From positions 1 through 64,000 of the forward strand of contig NZ_JZJL01000024.1 of the NCBI RefSeq assembly GCF_000971335.1: a DNA stretch of 64,000 bases, in the 5' to 3' direction. Each line of letters starts with the position of its first letter. The first letter of the stretch is position 1. This DNA comes from Chromobacterium vaccinii (lineage in GTDB: Bacteria > Pseudomonadota > Gammaproteobacteria > Burkholderiales > Chromobacteriaceae). Shown here piece after piece: positions 63,789-64,000 of this stretch. The position numbers and the translations under genes are program-made. The notes under the pieces are model-generated. The model made no database searches. It was not told where the DNA came from and saw only the letters and a list, made by a program, of their open reading frames with translations.

Positions 63789-64000
63789 TCAGGCGGCGTG
63801 CCACAGATCGATCAGCTCGCTGGCTTCCAGCGACTTCACTTCGGCGCGGCCCTGCAACCAGGCCACCAGATCACCGCGCAGCGCTTCGTCGATCTGCACG
63901 CCGCTGATCGGGAAGGCCACGCCTTCCAGGCGGTTCTTGCCGTCGAAATGGCCGCCGAAGCTGATGCCGGCTTCGTCGAAGCGGGTCAGCCAGCCGTCCA
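63789..64000 (-). CDS. C-terminus of an unidentified minus-strand protein (partial)
   Basis: The last 69 codons and a TGA stop are inside the window. The visible part includes DGWLTRFDEAGISFGGHFDG, then GVQIDEALRGDLVAWLQGR, ending SELIDLWHAA. The reading frame runs off the window at base 64000. Codon use is normal for the region. I cannot name a family from this fragment. Confidence 0.75.
   Translation of the reverse strand, partial: DGWLTRFDEAGISFGGHFDGKNRLEGVAFPISGVQIDEALRGDLVAWLQGRAEVKSLEASELIDLWHAA

Overview
The window is high-GC bacterial DNA. Gene order and protein sequences point to a betaproteobacterium of the order Neisseriales, most likely Chromobacterium or a close relative. This is inferred from the rpsJ/rplC split, the protein sequences, the miaB-phoH-ybeY-corC-lnt block and the paired chemoreceptors; no search was run.

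Region 1 (1-14025) is the ribosomal protein superoperon: the tail of tuf, rpsJ, then rplC to rpsQ, rplN to rpmJ (with secY and infA), and rpsM-rpsK-rpsD-rpoA-rplQ, closed by a strong terminator. Three internal promoters can be proposed: before rplC (next to an intrinsic terminator), before rplN (followed by two strong hairpins) and before rpsM.

Region 2 (14073-42142) is mixed housekeeping and accessory DNA. It holds a glutaminase, a MOSC protein, two tandem chemoreceptors, and the minus-strand envelope/RNA block miaB-yciI-HAD-phoH-ybeY-corC-lnt. Further on are a CPA2 antiporter, a divergent pseudouridine synthase, an EamA transporter, a LysR gene beside a HypX-like CO-forming maturation protein with no hydrogenase nearby, an AraC/GyrI-type regulator, an AidB-like dehydrogenase and a diguanylate cyclase. 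The region ends with two identical tRNA-Met genes, a MidA-like methyltransferase, a pteridine reductase, ttcA and a spermidine-synthase-like protein.

Region 3 (42215-57416) is a surface-glycan cluster on the plus strand. WbpA-, WbpB-, WbpD- and WbpE-type enzymes should make UDP-2,3-diacetamido-2,3-dideoxy-glucuronate. A WbpM/PglF-type dehydratase, a PglE-type aminotransferase and a GNAT acetyltransferase should make a 4-amino-4,6-dideoxy sugar nucleotide. A PglC-like phosphoglycosyl transferase would start the lipid-linked glycan, three GT4-like enzymes extend it, a hexapeptide acyltransferase decorates it and a Wzx flippase exports it. No Wzy polymerase, ligase, oligosaccharyltransferase or 2-epimerase is visible, so a short glycan such as one for O-linked protein glycosylation is as plausible as O-antigen.

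Region 4 (57452-64000) has a membrane-anchored unknown protein divergent from a HypT-like LysR gene and a 344-bp MITE-like element inserted at that LysR stop codon. It continues with aspA, several small or unknown proteins, a DUF218 protein and the C-terminus of an unidentified minus-strand gene. Two intergenic sites, 27 kb apart, each carry a pair of DnaA-box sequences at exactly the same 29-bp spacing.
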